From assembly GCF_937001465.1 (NCBI RefSeq), contig NC_064559.1:127113140-127177139 (forward strand): a DNA stretch of 64,000 nt, written 5' to 3'. Shown in pieces: positions 36,458 through 50,034 of the stretch. Both the position numbers and the translations under genes were made by a program. The DNA is from Orcinus orca (Eukaryota > Chordata > Mammalia > Artiodactyla > Delphinidae). Position 1 is the stretch's first letter. The number at the start of each line of letters is the position of its first letter. The notes beneath the pieces were generated by a model. It was not told the DNA's origin and made no database searches. It saw nothing but the letters and a program-made list of their open reading frames with translations.

Positions 36458-38330
36458 AATATATGTGAATTCATACAAGAAAGAGGACGAGACTGAGAGA
36501 GCTGGATAAATGTTTCACCAAAAAAAGCAATAAACACAGAAATCCTCCAGGAAAACTGGTATGGTAATTTAATCACATATTAACAATATATATTCCTAGA
36601 CAAATGCAAAAGACCTTCCCATTTATAAATAGCTTACCACCTTCCTTAGTCCTCTCCAACACTTTTTAAAGCCCTGCCTGGTAAATACTCAAAGTAAAGA
36701 TTTACACTTTAAAGCTTTAACTGCCATTTTGCGGTCACTATGGAGGTAATTGTACTGTATTAAAAAATGATATCTTGTGAGAGGGAATACTTTACAGATG
36801 AATATCAATGTTGCCCCATTAGTATGTTAGTATAGTTTTTAAACTTCTGTGTTGATTTTCTGCATTCCTTTTTTTGCAAAGATTTCAGCGATCAGAAAAT
36901 ACTGAGTTTTACCCTTAGCCCTGTTGGGCCCATGGCAAACCATATTTTGAAAGGTTTGATTACGTTAGAAAATTATATTTCTTAAATTCACCTCTTTGCT
37001 GGAAACTACTAGCTAATTTGCCTTGAAACTGACTTTAATTCTGAAATTGTACATTATGAATTTAAAATATAGTCACCTACGAGTTTTTTGAAATAACTAT
37101 TTTATATTTAATGAACGGGAATATCAAGTATTTCTGTTTTTTTTTTTAATTTTGTGGTATCACATGTAAAATGCCCTTATTTTGTCAGGTAACTTTAGGG
37201 TTAAAGTCTTGCACATTGATTTTAGCTCAAATATAATTTAAAAACTAATTGTCACTCCTTCAAAACTGATGAGAAAAAGTGCACTTTATTTTACTACAGT
37301 CGAAAATAAAGACCAGTAATAGACTTTATCTGATCTCAGAGACACCGTATAATCAGAAAGTTCGAGGTGTTTGTTGTTAAATATTCTAGAGAAATTATCC
37401 CTATAAGTCTGGTCAGAGCGATAACTTGTAAGTAAAGCATCTTTTCCACAGTCAAAAAATGCTTGAAATGAGTAAAGATCACTACGTCATTAATCTACCT
37501 AAAGATTAACCTTTTAAACAGCCAAGATTTGTAACATACTTGTTCTTATTCAAAGTTCAATTGTGTTCAGCACCAAGGAAAGTTTTATGATTGAGTATAT
37601 GTAATTATAGTGTATGAAAATTTAAAAATAACTCAAGGGATTGGACAAAGTTTTCCAGTAGTTAATCATTAATGAAGATCTTAAATCTGTGCTTTAAATA
37701 CAGACAAAACTACTTATAATGATCTCATTAGTGCCTTATTAAGGTTATCTATTTTAGTATTTGCTAGGAGAATTCAGATGGAAATGAACTCCTTAACATA
37801 TTTAGAAAGGGTTGTTGATCATTTACTCAGATAAAAGACATACTATAGCTGATTAATTGTTGTGTAAATAAAGATTCAAACTAGAAGCAACAGAATATGC
37901 TTCTAGCTAAATGTAGCCCTCTCAAAAAAAATAAGCTTCTGTGCCTGTGCTCTGTGCCATCTTTCAATTTGTTTTTATTAATTTAGTCAGGAAATAATTT
38001 TAAAATGTAGTGGAAGTTGGAGAAAAAGTAGAGAAGAAATAAACATGACTGTGAGTTGGGGTTTTTCTAGGACGTGGCGGAGTGTCAAACTCAATTGAGA
38101 CCTCTCACAGATGTTCAAAACTTGGGTTTTTAAAAGAGAAAAATGTGCTTGTTTGCCTTTGACAAAATCTGTTGCCCTAAATTCAAATTGCAGGAAGCAA
38201 ATCATCTTTCAAAAAGAGGCTCACAGTTATCTCAGGGTACTGGTTTGCTCTTAAAACAAACACTGTGATATAAGGGCCAATGAAGCTACAGTTACTGATA
38301 TAAAAACACTTCAGAGAGAAGAATACAGTG
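36458..38330. other. Intron 18, unique-looking
   Basis: AT-rich sequence with no recognisable repeat, exon or RNA gene. Confidence 0.5.
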
Positions 38331-38339
38331 AATGTTAAA

Positions 38340-38500
38340 TCCTAAGAGACCATGCTTGAGATCAATTATTATTATTCGAAGTGTGGAAGTCCTTCGATTT
38401 GAACACCGTGATTCAGTCGTTCACCAAGTGGGAGAACGGGGAATACAGACAATTATTCTGGAATGTGGTGAAGTAGAAGGCATTGGTGAGTGGGCAATAA
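38340..38500 (+). other. Exon-like block of unknown nature
   Basis: A short island with five CpGs in AT-rich intron, open in more than one frame, followed by a strong donor-like sequence (CATTG/GTGAGT at 38486). An acceptor-like AG lies at 38380-38381 after 'ttattattattcga'. I do not recognise either peptide. It could be a conserved element, a lncRNA exon or a cryptic DPYD exon; none is shown. Confidence 0.3.
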
Positions 38501-38859
38501 ATTGAAAAATGGTCTGTATATTTATGCTTTAGTAATTTGTTCTCTACATTCTTTTAATCAGCATTAATGAAATTGATGCTTTTGTAGGGCTTTCAAAATA
38601 TAGTATCATCAGAGTGTGGAGAATATGCAGATTTCTTGAAAAATATTGAATTTAAAAAGACAGCCTCTGACTTGTATTACAATTTTACCTTCAATGCACA
38701 TTACCTCTTCCAAAATGACAACAGGAGGCTATGATAAGATTACCATGTCTGATTGTCTCTAAAGCCTAAGAAACCTACTTACTTAATGTTCTTCTGAGCT
38801 GCTCTTTTTCTTCTAACCCCCAAGACTATCGCTGACAGGGAATATTGAAATACACTCCT

Positions 38860-39390
38860 ACCTGATTTTACTTCCATGATTTCTCTCCCATCTTCTGTCT
38901 ATTCTTTCTTTACACTACAGACAACTTTATTTAATCTTCAAACTCCTTACGCCCACAAACTCATTCCTAAGCAAGTTTCTAGCCTTAGTTTTTTTCTGCC
39001 TGTCCACCTCCCTAGACTCAGCTGTGCTCCAGTCACAGGGAACCACTCTCTGGTCTTCAGATGCTCCCTGGTCCCCATGCTTCTTGCTTATCTCTTGCTT
39101 TTCCCCTGTCTGGGGAAATCCCAGTTTTTCTTCAGTGTGCAAACAAATCTTCTCTGGGAACTCTCTAGCTAAATTAGATGTTCCCTTCAATGGCTTCCAC
39201 ATACTCTCCGTGTGCTTCTGTCAAAGAAGTCAATCATTTGTGTGGTTATTGTTTGTTTACATCTCTCTCTTAGTAGTCTGAAAGATCTTTTAGCACAGAA
39301 ATGCTATATTGGTCAATTTTTTTAAAAATCTTCTATTAGCAAAGTCACTGGTATGTAGCAGTAGTAGTGGATACTCAATAACAGCTTAGG
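38860..39390 (+). repeat. L2 LINE fragment
   Basis: Pyrimidine-rich L2 wording in sense order, ending 'gtagtggatactcaataaca'. Worn. Confidence 0.6.
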
Positions 39391-41223
39391 GAATCAACAC
39401 AAGAGACAGATATTAAGTAAAGAACAGAAATCTTCCTGACTAAAATTACTCAAAACACATAAAACAGTTTGTGAGAGAACATATATAACTAATTCCTTTA
39501 AAATGTTCAGCACAGGCAGGGCTGTACTCTAGAACTTAACTAGACAAAAGGTTTTGTCTCTCTCACTTTTACTTCCTCTTTCAGCAGACAAATTCCCAGT
39601 GTCCATATTGCCTTTTGGTGTTTGAGCCCAACTTTTGTCTCCCAAGCCTCAGCTTGAGGGAGCGATTGCCTGTATTCCAAATATTTTCTGGCCCCAAACT
39701 CACAGCAGAATTTACCTGTCCTATGTTTTATCCCCTCACAGACATCATAGCTGTCCATGTGAGTGAGCTTTGGCGTAAATGGCTTAGCTAATTAACTTCC
39801 ACAGATAATGTATGTATGTTTTAATTAGATTCTTCTGGAGATCTGTGATGTAACCCAAAGGAGTAGCTCATATACGAGGAGTGTCAGCACTTGGTTCAGA
39901 AATGCAAGGAGGCAGATTTGGGGAGAGAGAAGGATCGAGGTTTAGAGTCCGTAGACATTCTTCTGCAGTAGCATTCTGTCTTTCAACACCACAATAGCAT
40001 AGATCCTTGGGGAAAGTGAAACTCATTCTCCCACTCTTTATGAATTCAGACTCCTAGTGGAAGATTATTAGGTGCTTAGTGATTCTGCTGCTTCTTGCTA
40101 ACTTTTCCACCCTCTTTCCTTCCTTTAAGAAATATATATGCCAAGCAATCTGCTGGAATGAAGTGAAGGAAACATGTACAGCCCCAGGCCTTCAAGGCAA
40201 TGGGAATAACCTTGAAGTAAGGGAATAACTCTTGAACATTTAGAAGATAATTGCAATTGTGCTAAGTGAATGAAGAAAACTATCAATTACATGAGCATCT
40301 CTCTCCAGTGTTTCAATATAATATCCACAGAGTTAGTGTTAAAACACTATTTTTTGTGTAGTTCACACACTACAATTTTTGTGGATTAAGTGTCGGGTAA
40401 AGGCAGTTTATGTCCAAGTACAAGGTGCCTAGGACTATAAGGCAATCCTCTATGTTGAGTGAGATGATTGAGAAAAAAAAGCTTTCAGCCAATCTGAATA
40501 AGTAAATTGTACAGATGTGAAGAAAATTTTCAAATACTTAATAATAATATTTAATATCATAATTTCCTTATACATACATAAAAGTACATTGTGTATAAAA
40601 TAATATGTTAATTTGGAAGTAATCTTTCTCATGTTCATTTCATGAACAATCTTATTCAAACTCTCACACACACCATCAATAACAGTGATTTCTCATCAAT
40701 GAAGCTACTCTTTAGTTACCCAGTACAGTTTTCCTAAAGACATTTTTACTTATATCTAATATATTTGCCATAAAACAGTTTTGAAATCATATGTAATTTT
40801 GTCAGTGAAAATTTTATATCAAGCTACAAATGCCAATTCACCTAAATTTTGGTCTTTTTTCCCCTTTATCATGTACGGATACATTCATGATCTTTACAAC
40901 TCTTAAATTTTAAATTGATTTTTATTCTAATATCCAGCCTTTTCAGTTGTGAGGTCATTCCCCACCATGCAAGAATAATGATTAAATAATTTAAAAAATA
41001 TTTGCCTGCTTATAATTCTATCAGATAAATACTGACATATCCAAAATATCATATTAAATTGTTTCCTTTTCAAAATAAGTTTATTGGGAGAGTACAGCAT
41101 AATTGAAAGACTATCAGGGCTTAAATATAGGTCACTCTCTTCTCAGTGGTATAATTTGAGGAGTTACAGTTCATCTTCAGTTTGAGTGCTTGCGTACGGT
41201 TGAATACTTTAGCTCAGTTTAAG
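39391..41223. other. Intron 18, unassigned
   Basis: No exon, RNA gene or clear repeat recognised. An (A)-rich and AT-rich stretch runs from 40480 to 41050. Confidence 0.5.
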
Positions 41224-41588
41224 TGGGTTGAATTATGCCCCCCCCCCCGCCCCCAAATTCATGTTCACTATGAAGCCCTAGTTCCCAGTGTGTTTGGAGA
41301 CAGGACATGTTAAGAAGGAATAAACTTAAATAAAGTCACAAGGGTGGCGCCCTTATAAGAAGAGGAATAGACACCAGAGTGAGCTCTCTCCTCCATGTGA
41401 GGACATAGCAAGAAGACTGCTGACTGAAAGCCAAGAGGGGAGCCCTCCCCTCCTAAGGAATTGAATCAGGTGGCACCTTGATCTTGAACTTCCCAGACTC
41501 CAGAACTCTGAGAAATAAATGTCTACTGTTTAAGCCACTCAGTCTATGGTATTTTGGTATGGCAGCCCAACCTACCTGATTAATACAA
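41224..41588 (+). mobile_element. Solo LTR, MLT1-type (ERVL-MaLR)
   Basis: Sense-oriented LTR with the family order: 'gggttgaattatgcccc', 'ttcatgttcactatgaagcc', 'cttataagaagaggaataga', 'catgtgaggacatagcaaga', a polyadenylation signal in 'gagaaataaatgtctactg', and the end 'gattaatacaa'. No internal coding part. A 12-C run at 41238-41249 sits near its start. An ancient endogenous retroviral relic without genes. Confidence 0.9.
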
Positions 41589-42489
41589 TGAGTAAGTACA
41601 CATTTACAGCAAGCAAGCATTAATGGTAAAAAGCAAGTTGTCATAGAACAGCATCTGGGGGAAAAGACATAAAATGCTCCTCCTTTTTATGGCTAACTAT
41701 GGTAGGTACCCTTGGATGGCAGAAATTACATCCATGCATTGGTCCCAGTTGAGGCTGGGAAAGGGAAGAGACTTCAGCAGTGAGTGACAAGGCTACCAGT
41801 ACTATAACCAATAGTCCTCATACCAAATCATTCCAAATTGTAATAATCTCAAAGCCAATGGATTTGACACCTCCAAATTATTATCAAAACAGACATTATT
41901 GTTGAAAATTTTTATCCGGATAATAGAGAAATATATAAAGAAGATAAAAATCAGCAATTCTGTCCTCTATTCACTATTAATATATGTGTGTGCATGCATA
42001 CATTATATATATGTATGTGTATACACACAAGCAATTTATATTTTATCATCATAGAAAAACACTATATATTCAATTTTATTTGCATTCTTTTTCACTTAAA
42101 GTTATATCATCATAAGCACTTTGCCATGCAATTAAATATTGTCATGATTATCATTTGTAATAGTTGCATAATATTCCTAGATTGCCTAGAATATAAGAAA
42201 AAATAGCAAACACACTGAAAAGTTATTATTAGCTCAAAGATCTAGCCTTTGGAGCAAGTGGGGAGGCAGCCAGAGCTGTTGACAAGTATATTCTTCTTGA
42301 GGGACTAATGGTGACAATTCCCAAAGAAAAGACAACTGCTGAGTCAGATTTCTCCTTGGTGTGATCCTTGTCCAGAGCACAAACATTGAGCTCCCCCAGT
42401 AGCTAGTAGGGACCTTGTGCTTAGCTAACAAAGCTGACGGAAAAGCCAAAGAACGTGCCTCCATATGACACTCAGAGCTCCCATGCTCT
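41589..42489. other. Intron 18, unassigned
   Basis: Nothing recognised; short AT/GT simple sequence near 41980-42025. Confidence 0.5.
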
Positions 42490-42620
42490 TCTCTCACTTA
42501 ATCCTCTGAAGAATCCTAGTGAACACTTCAAGATAACAGCACCAAGATTCAGAAAGGGGAAGTGGTTGTCCAGGTATGCTAAATGATGAGATCAGAATTA
42601 AAGGACTCTGATGTGATGTT
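42490..42620 (-). repeat. MIR SINE, antisense
   Basis: 'acttaatcctctgaagaatc' then 'agattcagaaaggggaagtg' matches the reversed MIR core. Confidence 0.6.
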
Positions 42621-44110
42621 AAGTACAATATTCCTTCATTGACAATAAAGCTTCTCCTCAGTGGCTTAGCAGAAAGCACACTGCTGAAAAAAAGGAATCT
42701 AGCACCTGATCTTTCGGACTGACTGTGGAATTTCGTGAGGTTGTTTTCTAACTCTGCACTTCTTCAAAGCCAACAGACATGAAATCAGGTCTTAATCCTA
42801 CTTATCCTCAGCAAAATTAAAGAATGATCTGGAATATAATCCTTTGCAACCTACAACTTCAGGCTGCCTTGAAGGCTTGTCCCAGCTCAGAGAGGAAAAA
42901 AAAAAAATGTGTTCCCAACTCCATCTCTCTTTTTAAATCAGCATTCGAGCTAAGATGCTGAGCTCTTCAGGAACTTTCTGCTGTGGGTCAGTTAAATTAC
43001 TCTGACCTAAATAAAACTCTTGTTTCTCACTAGTCTGCTAAAGGGAGGGGCAGAACTAGATGATACAGCATTCATCTGAAATATTCACATAAAAGATGAA
43101 GAAAACTGCAAATCCACCAGAGATCCCTTGACATGGTATAATGAGGTATTGAACTGAATTGCATGGGAAGGCCAAAGATCCAGGACCCTGAATTTCAGGC
43201 CACAGCAATGTTATTTAATCAGGTATTGGGTCACAGTCCTAGAGTCTGTCTGGATGCTTCCTGTGCACTCTGTCCATGGTGCGGAGATTTCTTCTCCTAG
43301 CAGCTGGGCATTCTGAGCACAACTGCACTATTTTTCATTCCCTGGCTAGTATTATCCCTTGACATCCTAAGCCAAGTGGAAGTTGCTGCCTAGGGACATT
43401 TATGAATACCCTTCTGAACTCGGACAAGTCATACAGATTTTATAGCACAGTATTTCTCTGAAATTCTTATTCTATTAAAATTATGAGCTAATTCTTGGGA
43501 AACTTAGATTAAATTCTTTATTTCTGGATATCTCCATCTTTTTAGCTTAAAAAATCTGGTAATTGGTAATAACTTTATTCAATACTGCTATTTGTCTAAG
43601 TTCATATGACTTAAAAGTAATTTTTACTCGGAGTACAATATATTACTTTTCTCAATAAAAATGTTGTACAATACATCTGATATGGAATGTTTAATCTATA
43701 AAATTCTGAGTGGAGGAATCAAACTTATACTATAATAAAGGAATGGGGTTTTCTTAGAAAACTGATTATCTAAGTGGAGAATACTAAAATGTTCTGACTT
43801 ATGAATAGATAGGTTACATGTTTGAAATTGAGCTAGTCAGTAGGCGACCTGAAATGATTAAAGAAATATTGTGTTTAAAAGTTGAGTGGAAAGATTAAAA
43901 TACCAGATTTATCTCAAATCAGTATTTATATTAAAAATACACTACATAATAGAAAATAGACTATGAGGTTGTTTATACATCACAGTAACACAAATTCTGC
44001 TATGATTAAATTCCCAGAGATGGGGCTGATAATGACAAATGTTATTCTTAAATATATTTTTGTGGGATATATTATATTTGGATGTTAAAGAGACTGATTC
44101 AGTTCTTTAT
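42621..44110. other. Intron 18, unassigned
   Basis: No exon or RNA gene. Positions 42850-43450 are slightly richer in GC, without recognisable repeat identity. Confidence 0.45.
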
Positions 44111-44114
44111 CCTT

Positions 44115-44520
44115 TAAACATATTTGTTAGAGAGCCTACCATGTGCTAGGTACTGTTCTAGACTCTGAGCAAACAACAATGAGCGGGACGGGAGGTGAGG
44201 AATAAACAATAAGTAAGGATAATCTCAGATACTCCTGACTGTTATGAATATAGAAAAACTAGGTGATATAATTTTGATAGAGGAAGAAAGGGGCAGAGCT
44301 TTAAATTGGGGCTCAGAGTAGGTGCCTCTGAGAAATAACATTTGAGCTGAGACTTGTGTGAATAAAAGGTGCCAATCATGCAATCATGGGGATACTTATA
44401 GCACCAGGCAGAGGGAAGAGGGCATGCAAAGGACCTACTACCACGAGTTTAGGAATTTAAGAAACAGTAAATACTAGTGAGGCAGAAGTATGGTGCGCCA
44501 CAGCAAGAGTAGTAGGGTGT
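44115..44520 (-). repeat. L2 LINE fragment, antisense
   Basis: 'agcctaccatgtgctaggta', 'aataacatttgagctgagac' and 'aggcagagggaagagggcat' give the reversed L2 3' end and adjoining part. Confidence 0.8.
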
Positions 44521-44686
44521 AATTTATAGTTAGGATTCCCAGCATCCAATAAGGCAGTGTCCAAGGATAAAAGGGATAGTGAATAAAAACTGATTTGCCA
44601 TTGTCATCTACTGGGGGGAAATTGAAGTGGTTTTCTAAGAAAAGACAACACACAATATAACTGAAAACCATAATGTTTTATCTTTC

Positions 44687-44701
44687 CTTAACTAAATCTT
44701 T
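44687..44701 (+). repeat. Target-site duplication of short L1 (left)
   Basis: CTTAACTAAATCTTT, identical over 15 bp to 44951-44965. Confidence 0.97.
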
Positions 44702-44950
44702 TTTTTTTAACTTCTTTATTGGGGTATAATTGCTTTACAATGGTGTGTTAGTTTCTGCTTTATAACGAAGTGAATCAGTTATACATATACATATGTTCCC
44801 ATATCTCTTCCCTCTTGCGTCTCCCTCCCTCCCACTCTCCCTGTCCCACCCCTTCAGGCGGTCACAAAGCACCGAGCTGATCTCCCTGTGCTATGTGGCT
44901 GCTTCCCACTAGCTATCTACCTTACGTTTGGTAGTATATATATGTCCATG
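44702..44950 (-). mobile_element. Very short, young L1 insertion, antisense
   Basis: About 249 bp of L1 3' UTR only: T-run, 'aacttctttattggggtata', then 'ggcggtcacaaagcaccgag'. Perfect 15-bp duplications on both sides. No coding part. Confidence 0.97.
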
Positions 44951-45099
44951 CTTAACTAAATCTTTGACACATGCTGGAGAGTAACGTTTCTCTAAAACCA
45001 AAAACATTTTTAGGTCTGGAAGTCTCATCATTGTTTGTATGCAAGCTTTGCCTCAATCAAGAAATCTCTGATATGTTGTATTAAAGACAGAGCCCAAGG

Positions 45100-45300
45100 T
45101 TGTAATCAACAAAACCAGGTTCAAGTCCTGGTTTAAATACTGGTAGCTTTCTGATGCTACCTTGTACTCACTTGATCCATCCATCTATAAAATATGGTAA
45201 TAGTTATGAGGGTCAACTGACATTTAGGAAGCTTAAATTAGGGACAATGATGGGAAGATTTATCACTACATAAAAGTTCAAATAGAACTTAAGAATGTAT
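45100..45300 (+). repeat. MIR SINE
   Basis: Contains the tRNA-like B box 'ggttcaagtcctggtttaaa' and 'ccatctataaaatatggtaa'. Sense orientation. Confidence 0.75.
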
Positions 45301-47090
45301 CTCAGACATTTGTCTTACCTTAGTAAAACAAATATGATAAATCAAAACTGTTTTTTCAGTGAATCGTCAGAGTTTTCAATTCAGAAACTTGTAGACTGAG
45401 AAGAGAAATTTGCCATTTGTGTATTAAAAATCAGTATTGTCAATCACAGCTCTCTATAGCTAACCGAAAATAGCTAAATCATGGTCTGGTTCTGGTCGTT
45501 TCAGCCTGATTCTCACTAGTGCAGCATTGATCTGATTTCATCTTTAGTCATTATTTTGGGTAAAAACTAAGATAGATAGATGATATCAAGGCCATTTTCT
45601 GCTATGTTATAAGGACTTGACATATATAAAAATTTTGATCACCAAGTGAAGGGGGTAATTTTTCAATTACGTGAGATATACGTTTAACATTTTGTTTTTA
45701 TTTTTGCCATAATCTTCATCCTACTCAATTTCATAAATGCTTTGTCAGGCTCAATAAAAGGGAAATGTAGATTGCTAACCTCTATCTATTAAACCAGAAA
45801 AGTCAGATGGGAAAGAGAAATGTATTAGTTTAGGAAAAAAAGGCTAATTTTCATATCATGTTTTATTCTTAATCACCATAGAGGGTGTAGGTTTTCTTCA
45901 TTATAAGATTCATCCTCACTATATTTTCTTAAATGTAAGGAATAATGGCTACAGAAGTCTAGAAACCTCATAGCATCATTGTAGCAGAAGATTCTAAGTA
46001 TAGAGTTACTAAATTGCAAGCCATTTGTTTTTAAGTTTGTAGGAATCATTACCCGTCATCTCATCTGTATTACATTTATTTCTCAATACAGATTAACGTT
46101 TTTTTCCACACTTTTTCCCATATTGTAATCACGGTGGGGATATTCTATTTCAAACCTCAGATAAAAGCCTTATAGTGATTTCATGTGACAGAATTTTATC
46201 TGGGTTTCGAGAAATCCTAATAACAGCATTTACAATTCTTCTATGCAATTTCTCCTCTTCTTGTTACTGTAGAAATATGGAAAACACATTCCTGGTTTAA
46301 AAAGCTAGAAGAAAAAAAAAAAAAAACAGCAGTTTAATCTGAGTGTTAGGAAAAGGATCACAAATCCTCCTATAGTATTTTGTATTTAAGCTAGTTTCTG
46401 TAAAGGCCCCTGACATGCCCCCTTGGGAGCTAAATATTGACAAGCATGCTTTGGCAATCAAGATCAAGCTTGTTGAATTAACACAGCTCAAGTCTTGCAT
46501 TGACACTATAACCCAAAACTGAGAACTCTTATCTTACCCCATTTATTTTGGCTTTATAGGTGATACTGAATCCCTTGAATTAGGGATTTTCACTGTATCT
46601 TAAATGCTACAACTATAGATTAATTTGATTTGAGAATATACTAGTCCTTATCATTTTCACAGTGGAAATCATAAATGAAGTGGAACACTCATTGTTTTCT
46701 CTCCCAGCATGGATCCAGAATAAAACTGACTATATACCTAAGTCTGATATCTTTTCTACCGGAAGATGTCTTATAATTTCCACCTCCTAAAAGAGAAAGA
46801 GAAATAAGAAGGATAATATTATCCGTTATGTATCTTCTAGGTAAAAGTTAACATACCCCAAATTGCTAATTCTTTTGAGGCTTTGATCAAAAGTTAAGAC
46901 AAAATATAAATTATAACAGAAATAAAAGTTAATTTATGTTTCATCGTGGCATTTAAAACTCAAATGGCAATCTCCCAATGACAATCGTTTTTATAAAACT
47001 TAAAATTGTCTTCAAGTTTTAGAGGAAAGCATAATGCTTTTCGATCTTTTAGGAAGTTAAGGAATGTATTTTCTAGGAATAATGATGGTA
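45301..47090. other. Intron 18, unassigned
   Basis: AT-rich with an A-run at 46311-46326. No exon, RNA gene or clear repeat. Confidence 0.5.
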
Positions 47091-47094
47091 GTGG

Positions 47095-47235
47095 CAGTGG
47101 TGGTAAGAAATAACACGTGTTCGTGGCTTACAGTGTGGCAGGTTCTATGTGGAACACTTTACACACAGTTTCCTGTTTAACCCTGGTCAGGGGGGGGTTT
47201 CCATTGGCCCCATTTAACACATGAAGAAACAGACT
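47095..47235 (-). repeat. MIR SINE, antisense
   Basis: 'cagtgtggcaggttctatgt', a G-run, then 'cccatttaacacatgaagaa' follow the reversed MIR core. Confidence 0.65.
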
Positions 47236-47394
47236 GAAGAGAGCTTCATGAACTCATCCAGCCATGCTCAGTGTTTCCTAAAGCTTCCTTTCATTTTCTT
47301 TCCCATGGATACACCAACAGGCAAGGTAGGAACTAGATTTTTCTCCTGCCTTAACAGAGTTCATACCACAAAGGAAGAGGCATGCATGCCTGTT

Positions 47395-47670
47395 TGGCTG
47401 TCATTCAAGGTGATGGCTGCTAGTGCTAGAGGGAACAAGAAGGAAGGAATGTGGTGATTGGGGATGATCCAAGAGGGCCCCCCAAAGGATATAACATTTC
47501 ATATGAGCCTCAAAGGAGGAATAGGAGAAGAAGGTGAAGAACATTTCAGGCAGTGAGAATAGCAAGAGAATTGACACAGAGATGAGAATAAACATGATCT
47601 CCTTAAGAAACTGCAAATAATTCAGTGTTTCGGGAGTTACTGGATGGAGGCCACATAAATGATGCAAAGA
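47395..47670 (-). repeat. L2 LINE fragment, antisense
   Basis: 'gaacatttcaggcagtgaga' and 'tagcaagagaattgacacag' match the same part of L2 seen at 44300-44450. Confidence 0.65.
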
Positions 47671-47699
47671 ACTTACTGAGTTTAAACGTCAAAAGCATA

Positions 47700-47825
47700 C
47701 TTACCAGCTGACGACCTCTGTATCTTCACTGTGAATTGAAGATAATACTCAAAATCAGGCCTCCCAGAGCTCTTATGAGGAATAAATGAGATAATGCATG
47801 CCGAATGCCTGGCCTACTCTTACTT
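47700..47825 (+). repeat. MIR SINE fragment
   Basis: 'ttatgaggaataaatgagat' followed by 'aatgcctggcc' is the 3' part of MIR. Confidence 0.65.
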
Positions 47826-48184
47826 CTCAATTCTAAGAACACTTGTTATCTTCTCAAGTAAAATCATACCCTTCGCAACCTTCAGAAATAATTTTGGAAC
47901 CACCTTCTGAAACTAATTTTTTAAAATAAAACAACCATTTGGCACAGTTTTCCTTCTAATTTTCCTTCCTCCTATAGCATGGTAGGAGAGAGATGCAAAT
48001 TGATTCTTTCTTGATATATAAGTTCTTCTTTTATCTCTTTCTCAAAGAGGGTTGTCATAACTTCATCCCCATGAGCAAGCGTCATTTAGTACTAAACTTC
48101 CCCATATTTGTGCAATTGGTTTTCTAAAATAATTTTGAATTGATGTGATTTCAAATACTTATATTAATAATAAAGTGTAATTAT

Positions 48185-48720
48185 AAGGATGACATTTAAA
48201 GTCAAAGTTGTCTATCACGCTGCCCAACACATAGAGGCACCCAGTTAGTTCCCCTTCCCTTTCTCTCCCTTCACATTTTTATTAAAATCCCCTTCAAAAT
48301 CTGCTCAATGCCACACAGAAAGAACTCTGTGTATTATGCCAATGTCCTGTTTGTCAAACTTCTTAGTCATCCTAGACTAAATCTCTACAATCTAGCAAGC
48401 ATTACTTCCCAATTTACATCTCAGTGATCATTTTACACACTGTCTACCCAAGGTGAATGCTTATCTCCTTGTTCTGTAAAATCAGTGTGTACATTCTCAC
48501 TTCCATGCCTTCCTTCAAAAACTTTCTGAAGTTTGGAATGCCTGACGTCCGCTTATCTCATTTTGTACTTTGAGGATCACTTTCTCCCAGCACATCTTGG
48601 AATTCACCTGCTGTTTAATCTCCTTTAGAACCGTCCACTGTATTTCTTTGGCATTTAGGTATGTTACATTATATAGTTAGGTTCAGTCTGCAAACCCTCT
48701 CTCCAGCAAAATATAACTCA
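48185..48720 (+). repeat. Possible L2 LINE remnant
   Basis: Pyrimidine-rich sequence with L2-like phrases ('cttccatgccttccttcaaa'). Strongly diverged, tentative. Confidence 0.4.
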
Positions 48721-50034
48721 ATTTAGGTAAGGGACTCACTTTCTCTATGTATTTGACACAAAATGAAGTTTTGCTTTTGAAAATAAAAATCGTCATGGTT
48801 TTTACCAAAGAGCACATTCAATAAAGTATACGTATCTATTTCATAAATTGCTTAAACTTTTAACTTCGTGTAATTACAAGATGTATCACAAACATTCTTA
48901 CTCCGAGTCCATACTTTTGCAGTAAATTAAAATACTTTCAAATCATGCTTTTAGTAATCATTAAAATGGGGTCGTTTTCCGATTAAATGACCTAGAGCCA
49001 CCACACCTATCCAGAATACTTTCATATAGTTCTTGAATATATTTCTATATCTTATTTCTTATGTCAGTACAGAACACTGCCATATAAGTTTTGTTACAAA
49101 AAAGATACAGAAATCTTGAAAACTAAATATTTAGAAACTGATGTAACTAGTTATAAAACCATAATTATATGAGAGTGTTCTTTTATAACAAGAAGACTTC
49201 ACATCTGTCATCCAGTGTTTTAAAGCCTAGCATACTTCTTAGCTGACTATTTCTATTATTACCATTCTACAAGCAGCTGCCATTCTTGAAACTGATTGAT
49301 GTTTAGGAATAAAGCACATTTATTACATGGTGTCCACTTCAGAGGAGCAGTCTTATAGCCTACAGCGCTTTTTGAGAAGTGATGATACCTTATATTTCTG
49401 GAACTAATCACTGCTAAAGAAAGTAAAAGGGGGAAAACATAATATTTTTTTTTCCTGTGAAGACCTTTCATTGCATTATATGCCATTCAACTATAAAATG
49501 ATTATAGTGTTTTATCTGCCAAGAATGACAGTGGTGAAAGGCAGGCAACTTTATATATATGTAGAGGTATGTGTACATACCTATCTATCCATATATGCCA
49601 CTGTCCAAAACTTGTTGAGTTTTAATGCGATCAAAAATTAATGATGTTCATATAATTGTTTTATTATTTTACTCCTTCCAAATTATTGCTGTACGGTCTT
49701 CAATCACCATTCTTTGAAGTTCTGGTCTTCTTTATACCACCTCGACTTTTTGCACTGACCTTGCCTCAGTTATGCCACTTGATCTCATCTACTGTCCTTA
49801 AGTCACTCTCTCACCTTGATTGAACACTTTGGTCCTTGGTTCATTGATCTATCACTCCAATTTCTGCCATCATCATTAAGGGATAATCATTATAAAGTAC
49901 TTAAAGATCTAGCTAGCAGATAGTAAGGGTAATAGATTTTAGCTCTCATCATCATCATCATCATCAGAAACATCAGAATCCATGTTGCTATATATTCATC
50001 AATTTCCAAAGCTATTTTTAAAATGATGTGGTAA
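48721..50034. other. Intron 18 with an (ATC)n run
   Basis: An ATC trinucleotide repeat lies at 49947-49966. A worn L2-like stretch may lie at 49730-49880. Otherwise nothing recognised. Confidence 0.45.

Noticed and set aside
41224..41588. Endogenous retrovirus with genes
   Set aside because: Only a solitary MLT1-type LTR is present; no gag, pol or env-like frame lies beside it.
45110..45145. tRNA gene
   Set aside because: The B-box-like 'ggttcaagtcc' belongs to a MIR SINE; no cloverleaf is present. The same holds for the B-box-like parts of the CHR SINEs.
49563..49582. Short palindrome AGGTATG-TGTA-CATACCT
   Set aside because: Only seven-base arms in an AT/GT-rich simple stretch; expected by chance at this size.
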